From the NCBI RefSeq assembly GCF_014648495.1, contig NZ_BMRF01000010.1, positions 186,001 through 250,000 of the forward strand: a stretch of 64,000 bases of DNA. Reading direction: 5' to 3'. The translations under genes were made by a program, and so were the position numbers. Under the pieces are notes generated by a model. It did not search any database, was not told the DNA's origin, and saw only the letters and a program-made list of their open reading frames with translations. This DNA is from Actinomadura cremea. Lineage in GTDB: Bacteria; Actinomycetota; Actinomycetes; Streptosporangiales; Streptosporangiaceae. Shown here one piece after another: positions 17,358-28,174 of the stretch; within the stretch, counting starts at the first letter, position 1; every line of letters starts with the position of its first letter.

Positions 17358-17840
17358 ATGACTTTCCAGGTCGGCGACACCGTCGTCTACCCCCACCACG
17401 GGGCTGCTCGGATCGAGGCCATCGAGACTCGCACCATCAAGGGTGAGGAAAAGACCTATCTGGTCTTGAAGGTCGACAAGGGCGACCTGACAGTACAGGT
17501 TCCCGTTGAGAACGTCGAGGACGTGGGTGTCCGCGACGTCGTCGGCCAGGAGGGGTTGGAGAAGGTGTTCGAGGTGCTGCGCGCACCCTACACCGAGGAG
17601 CCCACCAACTGGTCGCGCCGGTACAAGGCGAACCTTGAGAAGCTCGCGTCGGGTGACGTGAACAAGGTCGCGGAGGTCGTCCGCGACCTGTGGCGTCGCG
17701 ACAAGGAGCGCGGCCTGTCGGCCGGCGAGAAGCGCATGCTCGCCAAGGCCCGGCAGATTCTGGTCAGCGAGCTGGCACTCGCCGAGAAGACCAATGAGGA
17801 CAAGGCCGAGGCGCTGCTCGACGAGGTCCTGGCCGGCTGA
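17358..17840 (+). CDS. carD: CarD family transcriptional regulator
   Basis: 160 residues, the standard CarD length. N-terminal RNA polymerase beta-binding domain ([19 protein letters not shown], residues 5-23; [17 protein letters not shown]) and C-terminal helical DNA-binding domain with the conserved tryptophan in [16 protein letters not shown]. CarD binds polymerase at promoters and stabilises the open complex, chiefly at ribosomal RNA promoters. Its codon choice is less GC-extreme than its neighbours, consistent with strong expression. IspF follows one base after the stop. Confidence 0.96.
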   Translation: MTFQVGDTVVYPHHGAARIEAIETRTIKGEEKTYLVLKVDKGDLTVQVPVENVEDVGVRDVVGQEGLEKVFEVLRAPYTEEPTNWSRRYKANLEKLASGDVNKVAEVVRDLWRRDKERGLSAGEKRMLAKARQILVSELALAEKTNEDKAEALLDEVLAG

Positions 17841-17841
17841 G

Positions 17842-18330
17842 TTGAGCGCACGGTTCTTCCGGGTGGGCGTCGGTGTCGACGTCCACCCGTTCTCTTCGGA
17901 ACCGCGTCCGCTGTGGGTCGCCGGGCTGGAATGGCCCGGCGAAGGGCACGGCCTGGCCGGGCATTCCGACGGGGACGTCGCCGCGCACGCCGCCTGCGAC
18001 GCCCTGCTCTCCGCGTGCGGCCTCGGCGACCTCGGCGCCGTCTTCGGGACGGACGACCCGCGCTGGTCCGGCGCGTCCGGCGTGACGCTCCTGCGCGAGG
18101 TGGCCCGCCTCGTCGACGAGGCGGGATACGACATCGGCAACGTCGCGATCCAGATCATCGGCAACCGCCCCAAGATCGGCAAGCGTCGCGACGAGGCCGC
18201 GAAGACCCTCGCCGAGGCCCTCGCGGGCGCCGACGTGTCGATCTCCGCGACCACCACCGACGGCCTCGGCCTCACCGGCCGCGGCGAGGGCCTCGCCGCC
18301 ATCGCGAACGCCCTCGTCGTCCCGCGCTGA
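17842..18330 (+). CDS. ispF: 2-C-methyl-D-erythritol 2,4-cyclodiphosphate synthase
   Basis: About 162 residues. Fifth enzyme of the non-mevalonate isoprenoid pathway. The zinc-site DVH ([10 protein letters not shown]), [25 protein letters not shown] and [19 protein letters not shown] signatures are all intact. The start is probably TTG 17842, one base after the carD stop; a GTG at 17863 would leave a shorter leader before the DVH motif. In streptomycetes carD is followed by ispD and then ispF; here ispD is absent. Confidence 0.93.
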   Translation: MSARFFRVGVGVDVHPFSSEPRPLWVAGLEWPGEGHGLAGHSDGDVAAHAACDALLSACGLGDLGAVFGTDDPRWSGASGVTLLREVARLVDEAGYDIGNVAIQIIGNRPKIGKRRDEAAKTLAEALAGADVSISATTTDGLGLTGRGEGLAAIANALVVPR

Positions 18331-18457
18331 CGGCCGCGCCGCGACGCGCGCGTTTCGTCCGTCCGGCATTGAGGGTTCGGCTGCGATGACACTTGTTTTG
18401 GTCGTTTCGCGCTGAGGGCTTTGCCGCGACGTCGACCGTTCCGCCGTTTCGCGCTGA

Positions 18458-19675
18458 TCACAACCGCGAGGGAAGAACCGTTCCGGACACCTCGCCCAGC
18501 GAGATCGGCGCACCGCCGACCCCCGGAGCCGAGGCCCGCACGGTCACCGTGTCGCCGTCCTCCAGGAACGTCCGCCTCATCCCGTCCTCGAACTCCAGCG
18601 GCTCCCGGCCGTTCCAGCTCAGCTCCAGCAGGCACCCGCGCTGCCCCCGCTCCGGACCCGACACCGTCCCGGACGCGAACAGGTCGCCCGTCCGCAGCAC
18701 CGCCCCGTTCACCGTCGCGTGCGCCAGCTGCTGCGGCGACGTCCAGTACATCGACGCGAACGGCGGCCGCGCCGCGACCCGCCCGTTGATCAGCACCTCC
18801 ATGCGCAGGTCCAGCCCCCAGGGCTCGTCGCACCGCAGGTAGTGCAGCGGCTCCGGATCCTGCACCGGAGGCTCCACCCGCGCCGCCTCCAGCGCCGCCA
18901 CCGGCACCACCCACGGCGAGACCGACGTCGCGAACGACTTGCTGAGGAACGGCCCCAGCGGCTGCGACTCCCACGCCTGCAGGTCCCGCGCGCTCCAGTC
19001 GTTCACCAGGACGAACCCGAACACGTGGTCGCGGAACGCCCACGTCGGCACGCCCCGTCCCGTCCCCGACGGCACCCCCGCCACGAACCCGACCTCCGCC
19101 TCGAAGTCCAGCCGCAGCGACGGCCCGAACGCCGGCTCGTCCTCGCCCGTCACCGGCCGCTGCCCCGACGGCCGCACGATCGGCGTCCCCGACGGGAACA
19201 CCGTCCCCGCGCGACCGTGGTAGGCGACCGGCAGCCGCTTCCAGTTCGGCGCGAGCGCCTCCCGGTCCGGCCGGAACATCCGCCCCACGTTCGACGCGTG
19301 ATGCTCGGACGAGTAGAAGTCGACGTAGTCCGCGACCTCGAACGGCCGCAGCAGCTCGACGTCCCGCACCGGCACCAGATGCGGCTCCACCTGCTCCCGG
19401 AACCCCGCGTCCGTCAGTAGTTCGACCAATCTGTCCCGGTTTGCCCGCCATGCCGGACGTCCCGCGGCCATGAACGCGTTCAGCGAGCCCGACGCGAACC
19501 ACCGCCGGCCGTCGATCAGCCCGTCCGCCGCCAGCCCGGCCAGGTCCAGCACCCGGTCGCCGATCGCCACTCCGACGCGCGGCAGCTCCCTCGGTCGCGA
19601 GAACACCCCGTACGGCAGGTTCCCGGCACCGAACCCGCCGTCCGCCGCGCTCTCCACCCACGATTCGGTCGTCAT
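18458..19675 (-). CDS. fahA: Fumarylacetoacetase
   Basis: 405 residues, matching full-length FAH of tyrosine/homogentisate breakdown (fumarylacetoacetate to fumarate and acetoacetate). N-terminal SH3-like domain with NLPYGVF and RVGVAIGDRVLDL; catalytic domain with DYVDFYSSEHHASNVGRMF (catalytic His), EAEVGFVAG metal-binding acidic residues, DWSARDLQAWE and GDLFASGTVSG. It overlaps the upstream gene by four bases (ATGA), so they form one leftward operon. No other homogentisate-pathway gene is in the window. Confidence 0.95.
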   Translation of the reverse strand: MTTESWVESAADGGFGAGNLPYGVFSRPRELPRVGVAIGDRVLDLAGLAADGLIDGRRWFASGSLNAFMAAGRPAWRANRDRLVELLTDAGFREQVEPHLVPVRDVELLRPFEVADYVDFYSSEHHASNVGRMFRPDREALAPNWKRLPVAYHGRAGTVFPSGTPIVRPSGQRPVTGEDEPAFGPSLRLDFEAEVGFVAGVPSGTGRGVPTWAFRDHVFGFVLVNDWSARDLQAWESQPLGPFLSKSFATSVSPWVVPVAALEAARVEPPVQDPEPLHYLRCDEPWGLDLRMEVLINGRVAARPPFASMYWTSPQQLAHATVNGAVLRTGDLFASGTVSGPERGQRGCLLELSWNGREPLEFEDGMRRTFLEDGDTVTVRASAPGVGGAPISLGEVSGTVLPSRL

Positions 19676-20547
19676 GGAGACAGGTGTTCCCCGTTGCCGC
19701 GCGTTCTGACCGGCCCGAGATCATCGAGCTCTCGCAGCAGCCCGGCCACATCCGGCACGGCGAACCCCACGAACACCCGCCGCACCGTCCCGCCCGCCGG
19801 TGCGGCGCCGCCCGTCCGGTCGCACGCCGGGGGATCGACGCCGGGTGGCCGCGCCGCGAGGTCTCGATCGTGCGCGGACGGTTCGCTCCCGGGCTCGTCC
19901 GCCCGATGCTCGCCGCCGGGGTGACTTCCGGCTTGCGTCCGGACGGGCGACCGGGGGCCGCGGGGACCGTTCGCCGGTGGTCCGTCTCCGGCCGCGAGGC
20001 GGAGGACGCGGAGGAGCAGGACGGACGAGGAGTGCTCGGAGGTACACGTGAACGGGAGGTCGCGCTCGAGGCAGGCCGGGACGAACTCGGCCGCGTCCTC
20101 CGCCCGGAACTCGACCCCGAACGGCGCGCCCCGGACGCGGGCGGCGGCGATCCGGTCGAGGGCCGCCCGGCGGCCGGGGCGGTGCCGGACGCCGACGAAC
20201 ACGGGCACGTCCCGCGGCAGCCGCGCGATCGCCACGGCGGTGGCCCGCGCCTGGTCGGCCTCGGGCGGCAGCGCGACGTGCACCGACACCGGCCGCACCC
20301 GCGGCTCCCCGCGCACCCCGTCCAGGACGCCCGGCAGCTCGTCCGTCCCGGCGTCGGCGACGACCGCGAGATCGAGCAGGTCCTCCGGCACCAGGTGGCG
20401 CCGCAGCTCACCGAACCGCGCGACCGGGCAGCGCAGCCGTCCGGTCGCCGGACGCCCGGCGAGCGTTCGGTACGCGCGCAACGCCCCGGCCACCGGCGTA
20501 CCGGGCGAGTCGAGCGCGGCATCATCGACGAGCCGCTCGAACACCAT
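19672..20547 (-). CDS. Conserved hypothetical protein coupled to fahA
   Basis: 291 residues, ATG at 20547, stop overlapping the fahA start by four bases. The N-terminal 190 residues look folded: FERLVDDAALDSPGTPVAGAL, a strand DLLDLAVVADAG, VSVHVALPPEAD and FTCTSEHSSSVLLLRVLRLAAGD. A stretch of about 60 Gly/Pro/Arg/His residues (about 195-255) is low-complexity and may be disordered or newly acquired, followed by a short terminal piece VRRVFVGFAVPDVAGLLREL. I know similar actinomycete proteins only as hypothetical. Tight coupling to fumarylacetoacetase is the only functional hint. Confidence 0.65.
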   Translation of the reverse strand: MVFERLVDDAALDSPGTPVAGALRAYRTLAGRPATGRLRCPVARFGELRRHLVPEDLLDLAVVADAGTDELPGVLDGVRGEPRVRPVSVHVALPPEADQARATAVAIARLPRDVPVFVGVRHRPGRRAALDRIAAARVRGAPFGVEFRAEDAAEFVPACLERDLPFTCTSEHSSSVLLLRVLRLAAGDGPPANGPRGPRSPVRTQAGSHPGGEHRADEPGSEPSAHDRDLAARPPGVDPPACDRTGGAAPAGGTVRRVFVGFAVPDVAGLLRELDDLGPVRTRGNGEHLSP

Positions 20548-20618
20548 GCCCGAGACCTACCGTTCCTCGGGGCGTGCATGCATGCGGACCACGGCCGCGC
20601 CCCGGACGGGTGCTCCCG

Positions 20619-22169
20619 TCATTCGGCGGGCGGCGTGGGGCCGCTGCGGAAGTTGTTGGACGGCGGCGGGTGCGGCTCCCAGCGGTCGTCCGGGTCGTCG
20701 TCGGGACCCGCTGCGGGCTCGCCGACGTCCGGGTCCTCGGCGCGGTCGGCGTCGGGGGTTTCGGAGTCGTGGTCGTCGAGGCCGGGCACGACGATGTCGG
20801 GCCTGGTCGTGCGCGTGTGCGAGCGCGTCCCGCGGGCCGGACGCCCGGCGGCCCGCGCCACCTCGACGTCCGTGGGCAGCAGGGCCGGGGCGGGGCGGGG
20901 CAGTTCCTCGGGCTCGGGCGCGCGCTCGCGCTCGGAGGCGGGCTCGTCCGCCCACGTCGGCTCGTACCCCGGCGTCCGTGCATGCTCCCGGGGCGACTCC
21001 TGCTCCACCTCGTTCTCGCCGTCCCGCGCGGTGTCGCCGTCCCGCGCGGTGTCGTCCCCTCGAACGGGCTCGTGGTCGCGCGAAGGCTCGTCCGCCCACG
21101 TGCGATCGTGCGGCGTGTGCTCGGTCGGCGTGCCTTCGTGTCCGGTCGGGGCCTCGTGTCCGGTCGGGCGCTCGTGCCCGGTCGTGCCTTCGTGTCCGGT
21201 CGGGCGATCGGGTGCTCGTCGGGGTCCGCGCGCGGGCTCGTCCACGCGGGGGCGCACGGGTTCGAGCGCGCGGTCGAACACGGGTCCCGGCTCGTCGAAC
21301 GGGAACTCGTCCGGTGCAGGGCCCGAAACCGGGGCCACTGCAGGGGTCACGCCCGGCAGGATGTCGAGGCCCGACGACCGCACGAAGCCGTCGTCAACCG
21401 AACCACCGTCGTCAACCGAACCACCGTCAGCAACCGAACCACCGTCAGCAACCGAACCGGCGTCGACCGGGCGGTGACCAACCGAACCACCGTCGACCGG
21501 GCGGTAGCCGCCCGAACCACCGTCGACCGGGGCGGAATCGCCTGAGCCGCGATCGTCGTCCACCGGGTACGCCGGTGCGGGGACGCCCCCCGCGTACGCG
21601 GGCGCGCGGGGGTCGTCCGGTTCGGCGGGCGCCTCCAGCGCGGGCAGGACCTTGACGTGGCCGCGCTGCATCTCGACGACCTCGACGACCTCGCCGGCGG
21701 GGCGGGCGAGGCGGATCTGCTTGAACATCGTGAGCCACAGCCAGACGGCCAGCACCAGCATGACGTGCGGGGCCAGGGCGACGCCCGCGCGGACGGGGTC
21801 GTCCGGCAGCGGGTCCAGGCCCCAGACGGCGTCCTGGACGGCGAGTGCGGCGAGGCCGGCGGCGAGCAGCAGGAGCAGCGTCCAGCGCAGCAGCCGGGTC
21901 CACCAGCGGGCGCCGCGGGTGACGACGAGCGACAGCAGCGTCATCGTGATCAGCGCGTCGGCCATCGCGGGGTAGATCGGTGCCCAGCGGTCGTCCACCC
22001 GCCCGGATACGGCCAGGTCGCGCAGCGTGTCGTAGGTGAGCGCGAAGGCGCCGGCGGCGAGCGCGGCGACGACGAGCCCGGCGGCCGCGGTGAGCAGCCG
22101 GCGTTGGGCCCGGGAGTAGCGGGGGCCGCCGGAGCGGACGGTGACGGACGTGGCGGGGTCGGTTGGCAT
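20619..22169 (-). CDS. DUF2637 membrane protein with long repeat-rich tail
   Basis: 516 residues, ATG at 22169. Four membrane helices occupy the first 170 residues (RLLTAAAGLVVAALAAGAFA; PAMADALITMTLLSLVV; LLLLLAAGLAALAVQD; HVMLVLAVWLWLTMF), the DUF2637 layout also seen in Spd-type plasmid-spread proteins. The remaining 340 residues are acidic and low-complexity: (VDGGS)n-type repeats at about residues 214-260 and four TGHE repeats at about 322-346, ending in a Pro/Asn-rich tail. DUF2637 is common in actinomycete chromosomes and integrative elements, so it is not proof of mobility. Confidence 0.75.
   Translation of the reverse strand: MPTDPATSVTVRSGGPRYSRAQRRLLTAAAGLVVAALAAGAFALTYDTLRDLAVSGRVDDRWAPIYPAMADALITMTLLSLVVTRGARWWTRLLRWTLLLLLAAGLAALAVQDAVWGLDPLPDDPVRAGVALAPHVMLVLAVWLWLTMFKQIRLARPAGEVVEVVEMQRGHVKVLPALEAPAEPDDPRAPAYAGGVPAPAYPVDDDRGSGDSAPVDGGSGGYRPVDGGSVGHRPVDAGSVADGGSVADGGSVDDGGSVDDGFVRSSGLDILPGVTPAVAPVSGPAPDEFPFDEPGPVFDRALEPVRPRVDEPARGPRRAPDRPTGHEGTTGHERPTGHEAPTGHEGTPTEHTPHDRTWADEPSRDHEPVRGDDTARDGDTARDGENEVEQESPREHARTPGYEPTWADEPASERERAPEPEELPRPAPALLPTDVEVARAAGRPARGTRSHTRTTRPDIVVPGLDDHDSETPDADRAEDPDVGEPAAGPDDDPDDRWEPHPPPSNNFRSGPTPPAE
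21134..21205 (-). repeat. Four 18-base units encoding TGHE repeats
   Basis: Units related to TCGTGTCCGGTCGGGSC; on the coding strand they give PTGHEG/TTGHER/PTGHEA/PTGHEG. Eighteen-base period keeps the frame. Part of the DUF2637 protein tail. Confidence 0.75.
21398..21530 (-). repeat. Degenerate 18-base repeats encoding VDGGS-type units
   Basis: AACCGAACCACCGTC occurs repeatedly at 15- to 18-base steps, interleaved with GACCGGGCGGT. Encodes VADGGS/VDDGGS/PVDGGS units of the DUF2637 protein. Same length class as the repeats in the lipoprotein gene and after the second LURP-one gene. Confidence 0.7.
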
Positions 22170-22337
22170 GGCTCTCGTTCCGGGGAGTGCGCCTCTAAGG
22201 TCGATCTCCAGCGAGGTTAGCCAGCCGGAGCGCCGATGACTGCCCACTTCTCCGTGATCATCTCGCGCTGCGTACGTTATGGGCCTCCACGTACGGTATG
22301 GAGAAACGTTCAGTGGGGAGGGGCGATCCCGTGCAGC

Positions 22338-23138
22338 GTGCAGTTGATCGCGGGTGCGGGATGCCCGCGTGCCCGCGGGTCCGGCGCCGACCGGGCGGGT
22401 AGCGCGGTGCTGGTCTCCGGGGGACGGCTCGGCGCGCCCGTCCGGACGTTCGACGCGCGCCCGGCCCGCCGCGCCGCACTGGGCTGGATGGCCGCGTTCG
22501 CGCTGGCCACGGCGGCGCTGATCCCGCTCGCGGTGTGGGCGATGGTCACCGCCCGGTGGGGGCTGGGGACGGCCGCGGCGCTGCTCGGCATGGCGTACGC
22601 GGGCGCCGTCGGCTGGATCGCCGGACGGGACGGCCTGTGGTCGGGCATCCGCGTGGCGGTCCTGCACACCGGGGGAGTCGCGGTCCACGCGCGCGGCGGT
22701 GCCGACGAGTACGCGTGGGACGAGCTGGAGTCGGTCACGGTGTCCGGCGTGCAGTACGGTCCGCGCGTCCGGTGGCGGTTCACGGTCACCGCGGCGGACG
22801 GACGCGTCCTGCGGTTCGACGACCCGCTGCCGGACGTGCGGGAACTCGGCGAGGCGGTCGCCGGGAAGATCACCGACCGGACGGTCGCGCGGCATCTGGA
22901 AACGGTCCGGACAGGGGATATCGTGCGGCTGGGGCCGTTCGCGGTCGATCTGGACGGCGTCGAGAAGGACGGCGAGCGGCTGCCGTGGAAGTCCGTCCGG
23001 GACGTCGTGATCGACAACGGGCTCGTGTCCGTGACGGCGCCCGGGGCGACGCTCGCCGCGCTGGCCGGGCAGGTGCCGGACGCGCTCGCGTTCACGGCCC
23101 TGTGCGCCGAGGTCGGCGCCCTGCACGACCATCACTGA
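22338..23138 (+). CDS. DUF6585-like membrane protein
   Basis: About 266 residues if translated from GTG 22338; the start is uncertain because the strong GGGGAGG at 22313-22319 is 18 bases away and other in-frame starts exist. LGAPVRTFDARP is followed by two adjacent membrane helices (LGWMAAFALATAALIPLAVW; GTAAALLGMAYAGAVGWIAG) and then a soluble PH-like beta domain (GVAVHARGGADEYAWDELE, RWRFTVTAADGRVLRFDDP, LPWKSVRDVVIDNG). Similar proteins in actinomycetes are uncharacterised. Confidence 0.65.
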   Translation: MQLIAGAGCPRARGSGADRAGSAVLVSGGRLGAPVRTFDARPARRAALGWMAAFALATAALIPLAVWAMVTARWGLGTAAALLGMAYAGAVGWIAGRDGLWSGIRVAVLHTGGVAVHARGGADEYAWDELESVTVSGVQYGPRVRWRFTVTAADGRVLRFDDPLPDVRELGEAVAGKITDRTVARHLETVRTGDIVRLGPFAVDLDGVEKDGERLPWKSVRDVVIDNGLVSVTAPGATLAALAGQVPDALAFTALCAEVGALHDHH

Positions 23139-23235
23139 AAAAAGTTCGCCGAGAATGTCGAGTGGCGCGTCTCGGCTCCGATCCTTCCGTGACGGCCGCC
23201 GAAAGCCGCGGCGGCGCGACACGGAGGAGACGATC

Positions 23236-23606
23236 GTGAAGTACATGCTGCTGATCCACAACCGGCCCGGTTTCGTCGAGGAGCTGACCGAGGACGAGCG
23301 CACCGCGCTGTTCGGCGAGGTCGACGAGCTCATGAAGGAGCTCGCGGAGTCGGGCGAGTGGGTCGCCGGGCAGGCGCTGGTCGACCCGTCCGAGACCAGG
23401 ACGGTCCGCGCGGCGGACGCCGCCGGGGGCCCGCCCGTCGTGACCGACGGGCCGTACCTCGAGGCCAAGGAGCACCTCGCCGGGTACCTCACGGTGGACT
23501 GCGAGACGCTCGACCGGGCCGTGGACATCGCGTCCCGCTGGCCGGACATCCGGTTCGGCGGGTACATGGAGGTCCGGGCGATCATGGGCGAGTCCGGGAC
23601 GGAGAT

Positions 23607-23610
<4 letters not shown>
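23236..23610 (+). CDS. YciI/DGPF-domain protein of an ECF42-type cassette
   Basis: 124 residues from GTG 23236 with GGAGGAGA just upstream. Ferredoxin-like YCII fold: KYMLLIHNRP start, VVTDGPYLEAKEHLAGYL (the DGPF motif, here DGPY) and GGYMEVRAIM end. Small DGPF proteins are the standard genetic partner of ECF42 sigma factors, and this stop overlaps the sigma start (GTGA). Probably cytoplasmic, with a role in sigma control or in the stress response itself. Confidence 0.88.
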
Positions 23611-24901
<1,291 letters not shown>

Positions 24902-24920
<19 letters not shown>

Positions 24921-25735
24921 AGGTTCCCGGAGCGACCCTGTACTACGAGGTCCGCGGCTCCGGGCCGGTCCTCCTGCTGGTCTGCGGCGGCATCTACGAC
25001 GCGGCCGGGTACGCCGCCCTCGCCGACCTGCTCGCCGACCGCTGCACCGTGGTCACCTACGACCGCCGCGGCAACTCGCGGAGCCCGCTGGACGACCCGT
25101 CCGGCCCGCAGAGCGTGGACGACCACGCCGCCGACGTGGGCCGCCTGGCCGGCGCCGTGGCCGGCGCCGAACCCGTGTACGTGTTCGGCAACAGCTCCGG
25201 CGCCGTGATCGCGCTGGAGTTCGCGCTCCGGCACCCCCTGTGGACGGCCGCCGTCGTCGCCCACGAGCCGCCCTACCTGGGCCTCCTCCCGGACGACGAG
25301 GACTGGCCCGGCGTCCTGCGGGAGGTCGCCGACGCCTTCCGCGAGGGCGGCGTCGGCCCCGCGATGGGACGGTTCGGCGCGGCGATGCGGATGGGCGACG
25401 GCGAGGAGGGCCCGGAGCCCGACCCGGAGACGGCGGCCCGGTTCGCGGGGAACGCCGCCGTGTTCGTCGGGGACGAGGTCCCGGTGTTCGGCCTGCACCT
25501 CACCGACTTCGACGCCCTGCGCGCCCACGCGGACCGGATCGTCCTCGCGGCCGGTGCCCGATCGTCCGGTCAGCCGCCCGAGCGCGCCACCCGGGCCGCC
25601 GCCGAACGCCTCGGCATCGAGGCGGCCGTCTGGCCCGGCGACCACGGCGGGTTCGGGGCGCACGGCCCCGCGTTCGCCGAACGGCTCCACGCGGTCTTCT
25701 CGTCGCACCCGCACGGCTCGTCCCTGATCCAATAA
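24902..25735 (+). CDS. Alpha/beta hydrolase
   Basis: 277 residues. GGAGGAA precedes the ATG at 24902, which lies inside the 3' end of the sigma gene, so this is the third gene of the ECF42-like unit. Fold marks: LYYEVRGSGPVLLLVCGG (oxyanion region), VTYDRRGNSRSP, nucleophile elbow VFGNSSGAVIAL (Ser near 100) and a late DHGGFGAHGPAF with the catalytic histidine. No transmembrane segment. Substrate unknown; it is a likely direct target of the sigma factor. Confidence 0.87.
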
Positions 25736-25744
25736 CCTGGGCCT

Positions 25745-27136
25745 GTGAGTCTGCGCCTTTACGACACCGGTACCCGTAGCGTCCGCACGTTCGAGCCCCT
25801 GGAAGAGGGCCGTGTGGGGATGTACGTGTGCGGTGCCACGCCGCAGGCCGCACCCCACATCGGCCACCTGCGCTCCGGCGTCATCTACGACGTCCTGCTC
25901 CGCTGGCTGCGCGCGTCCGGCTACGACGTGACGTTCGCGCGCAACGTCACCGACGTCGACGACAAGATCATCGCGGTGGCGGCGGAGCGGAACGTCGCGT
26001 GGTTCGCGGTCGCCGAGGGCAACCAGCGCACCTTCAACCGCGGCTACGACCTGCTCGGCTGCCTGCCCCCCACCATCGAGCCGCGCGCCACCGGGCACGT
26101 CCCGGAGATGATCGTGCTGATGCGGCGGCTGATCGACGCCGGGCACGCCTACGCGGCGGGCGGCGACGTGTACTTCGACGTGCGCTCGTGGGCGGAGCAC
26201 TACGGCGAGCTGTCCAACCAGCGGCTCGAGAACATGCGGTCCGCGGGCGACACCCCCAACGAGAGCCTCAAGCGCGACCCCCGCGACTTCGCGCTCTGGA
26301 AGGGCGCGAAACCGGGCGAACCGTCCTGGGAGACGCCGTGGGGCGACGGACGTCCCGGCTGGCACCTCGAATGCTCCGCCATGGCGACCAAGTACCTCGG
26401 GCCCACGTTCGACATCCACGGCGGCGGCGTCGACCTGATCTTCCCGCACCACGAGAACGAGATCGCCCAGTCCCGCGCCGCCGGTGACGGCTTCGCCCGC
26501 TACTGGCTGCACAACGGCCTGCTCACCGTCGACGGCGAGAAGATGAGCAAGTCGGTCGGCAACGTCGTCCTGCTGACCGACCTGCTCGGCAAGGCCCGCC
26601 CCGCCGAGGTCCGCTACTACCTCGCCGCGGCGCACTACCGCTCCCTCATGGACTACACCGACGCCGCGCTCGCCGAGGCCGTCTCCGCCTACCAGCGGAT
26701 CGAGGGCTTCGTCACCCGCGCCGCCGAGGTCGTCGGCCCCGCCGAACCCGGCGACCCGCCCGCCGCCTTCGTCGCCGCGATGGACGACGACCTCGGCGTC
26801 CCGCAGGCCCTCGCCGTCCTGCACGACACCGTCCGCGAGGGCAACAGCGCGCTCGCGTCCGACGACGGCGCCGTTCGGCGCCACCTCGCGTCCGTCCGGG
26901 CGATGGCCGGGGTCCTCGGCCTCGACCCGCTCTCGGACGAGTGGACGCGCACGGGCGGCGACGACCTGCGACCCGTCGTCGACGCGCTCGTCGGCGTCGC
27001 GCTCGAACAGCGGCAGGCGGCGCGTGCGCGGAAGGACTACGCGGCCGCCGACGCGATCCGGGACGGCCTCACCGCCGCCGGGATCGCCGTCGAGGACACC
27101 CCGCACGGCGCCCGCTGGGAGCTCAGAAAGACCTGA
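25745..27136 (+). CDS. cysS: Cysteine--tRNA ligase
   Basis: 463 residues from GTG 25745. Class I synthetase: HIGH-type motif PHIGHLRSG (residues 37-45) after the zinc cysteine of MYVCGATP; the other zinc ligands in [10 protein letters not shown] and [16 protein letters not shown] intact in [11 protein letters not shown]-terminal anticodon-binding helix with [14 protein letters not shown]. It charges tRNA-Cys and should not be confused with MshC, which has a different ending. With rlmB it forms the pair that follows carD-ispD-ispF in streptomycetes; here 7.4 kb of other genes intervene. Confidence 0.96.
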   Translation: MSLRLYDTGTRSVRTFEPLEEGRVGMYVCGATPQAAPHIGHLRSGVIYDVLLRWLRASGYDVTFARNVTDVDDKIIAVAAERNVAWFAVAEGNQRTFNRGYDLLGCLPPTIEPRATGHVPEMIVLMRRLIDAGHAYAAGGDVYFDVRSWAEHYGELSNQRLENMRSAGDTPNESLKRDPRDFALWKGAKPGEPSWETPWGDGRPGWHLECSAMATKYLGPTFDIHGGGVDLIFPHHENEIAQSRAAGDGFARYWLHNGLLTVDGEKMSKSVGNVVLLTDLLGKARPAEVRYYLAAAHYRSLMDYTDAALAEAVSAYQRIEGFVTRAAEVVGPAEPGDPPAAFVAAMDDDLGVPQALAVLHDTVREGNSALASDDGAVRRHLASVRAMAGVLGLDPLSDEWTRTGGDDLRPVVDALVGVALEQRQAARARKDYAAADAIRDGLTAAGIAVEDTPHGARWELRKT

Positions 27137-27198
27137 GCCCACTCCCGCCCGGATAAACTGGGACGTTCGATTCCGGCGATACCACAAGGGGCAGGACC

Positions 27199-28110
27199 AT
27201 GGCCAAGGGCAAGGGCAAGGGACCCACACCGAAGGCCGAGGACCGGCACTGGCACGGCAAGCGCCAGAAGGCCAGAGCCGTCAAGAACGCCAAGCGCACC
27301 GGCACGCCCACCGTCGGACCGGGCTCCCGCAGGCCCGCGGCCGACGACCGCCGCCCGTCCCGCCCGGCCGGAGCCCGCCGCGCCAACGGGGAGGTCCCCG
27401 AGCTGGTCACCGGCCGCAACCCCGTGCTGGAGGCGCTCCGCGCCGGCGTGCCCGGCACCGCCCTCTACGTCACCTCCGGCACCGACGACCGCGTCCGCGA
27501 GGCGACCCAGCTCGCCGCCGACCGCAACGTCCCCCTGCTCGAGACCGGGAAGAACGAGCTCGACCGGCTCACCGACGGCGCCGTCCACCAGGGCATCGCC
27601 CTCCAGGTGCGGCCCTACCGCTACGCGCACCCCGACGACCTCCTCAAGGGCACCGCGCCCCTGATCGTCGCGGTGGACGGCATCACCGACCCCCGCAACC
27701 TCGGCGCGATCGTCCGCTCCGCCTCCGCGTTCGGCGCGTCCGGCGTGGTCGTCCCCGAACGCCGCGCCGCGGGCGTCAACGCCGGTGCCTGGAAGACCTC
27801 CGCGGGAACCCTGGCGAACGTCCCCGTCGCCCAGGCGACGAACCTGACCCGCCAGCTCAAGGCGTACCAGAAGGCCGGCTGCTTCGTCGCCGGACTGGAC
27901 GCCCGCGGCGGCGTCACGGTCGCCGACCTCGAGGTCGCCGCGGGCCCGTTCGTCCTGGTCGTCGGCTCGGAGGGCAAGGGCCTCGGCCGCCTCGTCGCCG
28001 ACACCTGCGACATGCTCGTCACGATCCCGATGCCCGGCACCGCCGAGTCCCTCAACGCGGGCGTCGCCGCCGGGATCGCGCTCTACGAGGTGAGCCGCCG
28101 CCGCGCGTAG
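27199..28110 (+). CDS. rlmB: 23S rRNA (guanosine-2'-O-)-methyltransferase RlmB
   Basis: 303 residues. A basic, Lys/Arg-rich N-terminal extension of about 65 residues precedes a substrate-binding domain (LVTGRNPVLEALRAG) and a SPOUT catalytic domain with the trefoil-knot motifs VDGITDPRNLGAIVRSA, FVLVVGSEGKGLGRLV and IPMPGTAESLNAGVAAGI. Modifies the 23S peptidyl-transferase loop (G2251 equivalent). A TAAACT -10-like hexamer is present in the 62-base gap after cysS, so it may have its own promoter. Confidence 0.94.
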   Translation: MAKGKGKGPTPKAEDRHWHGKRQKARAVKNAKRTGTPTVGPGSRRPAADDRRPSRPAGARRANGEVPELVTGRNPVLEALRAGVPGTALYVTSGTDDRVREATQLAADRNVPLLETGKNELDRLTDGAVHQGIALQVRPYRYAHPDDLLKGTAPLIVAVDGITDPRNLGAIVRSASAFGASGVVVPERRAAGVNAGAWKTSAGTLANVPVAQATNLTRQLKAYQKAGCFVAGLDARGGVTVADLEVAAGPFVLVVGSEGKGLGRLVADTCDMLVTIPMPGTAESLNAGVAAGIALYEVSRRRA

Positions 28111-28115
28111 AAAGT

Positions 28116-28174
28116 TCAACGTTAAGAGACTTGACGCCCAGATACCGGTCATGGTGTTATCTCAACATTGAGAT
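28116..28174 (+). promoter_or_regulatory. Promoter and paired operator-like repeats upstream of the EamA gene
   Basis: ATCTCAA-CA-TTGAGAT (28159-28174) is a perfect 7-base inverted repeat. A relative, TTCAACGTTAAGAG (28115-28128), read on the other strand agrees with it at about 10 of 14 bases. Between them lie TTGACG (28131-28136) and TGTTAT (28155-28160), 18 bases apart, so one repeat flanks the -35 and the other overlaps the -10/start. This is the usual layout of a MarR- or similar repressor-controlled transporter, but no regulator gene is adjacent. Confidence 0.6.

Noticed and set aside
21134-21530. Regular repeats as a CRISPR array
   Set aside because: Units are 18 bases, contiguous, without unique spacers, and lie inside a coding frame.
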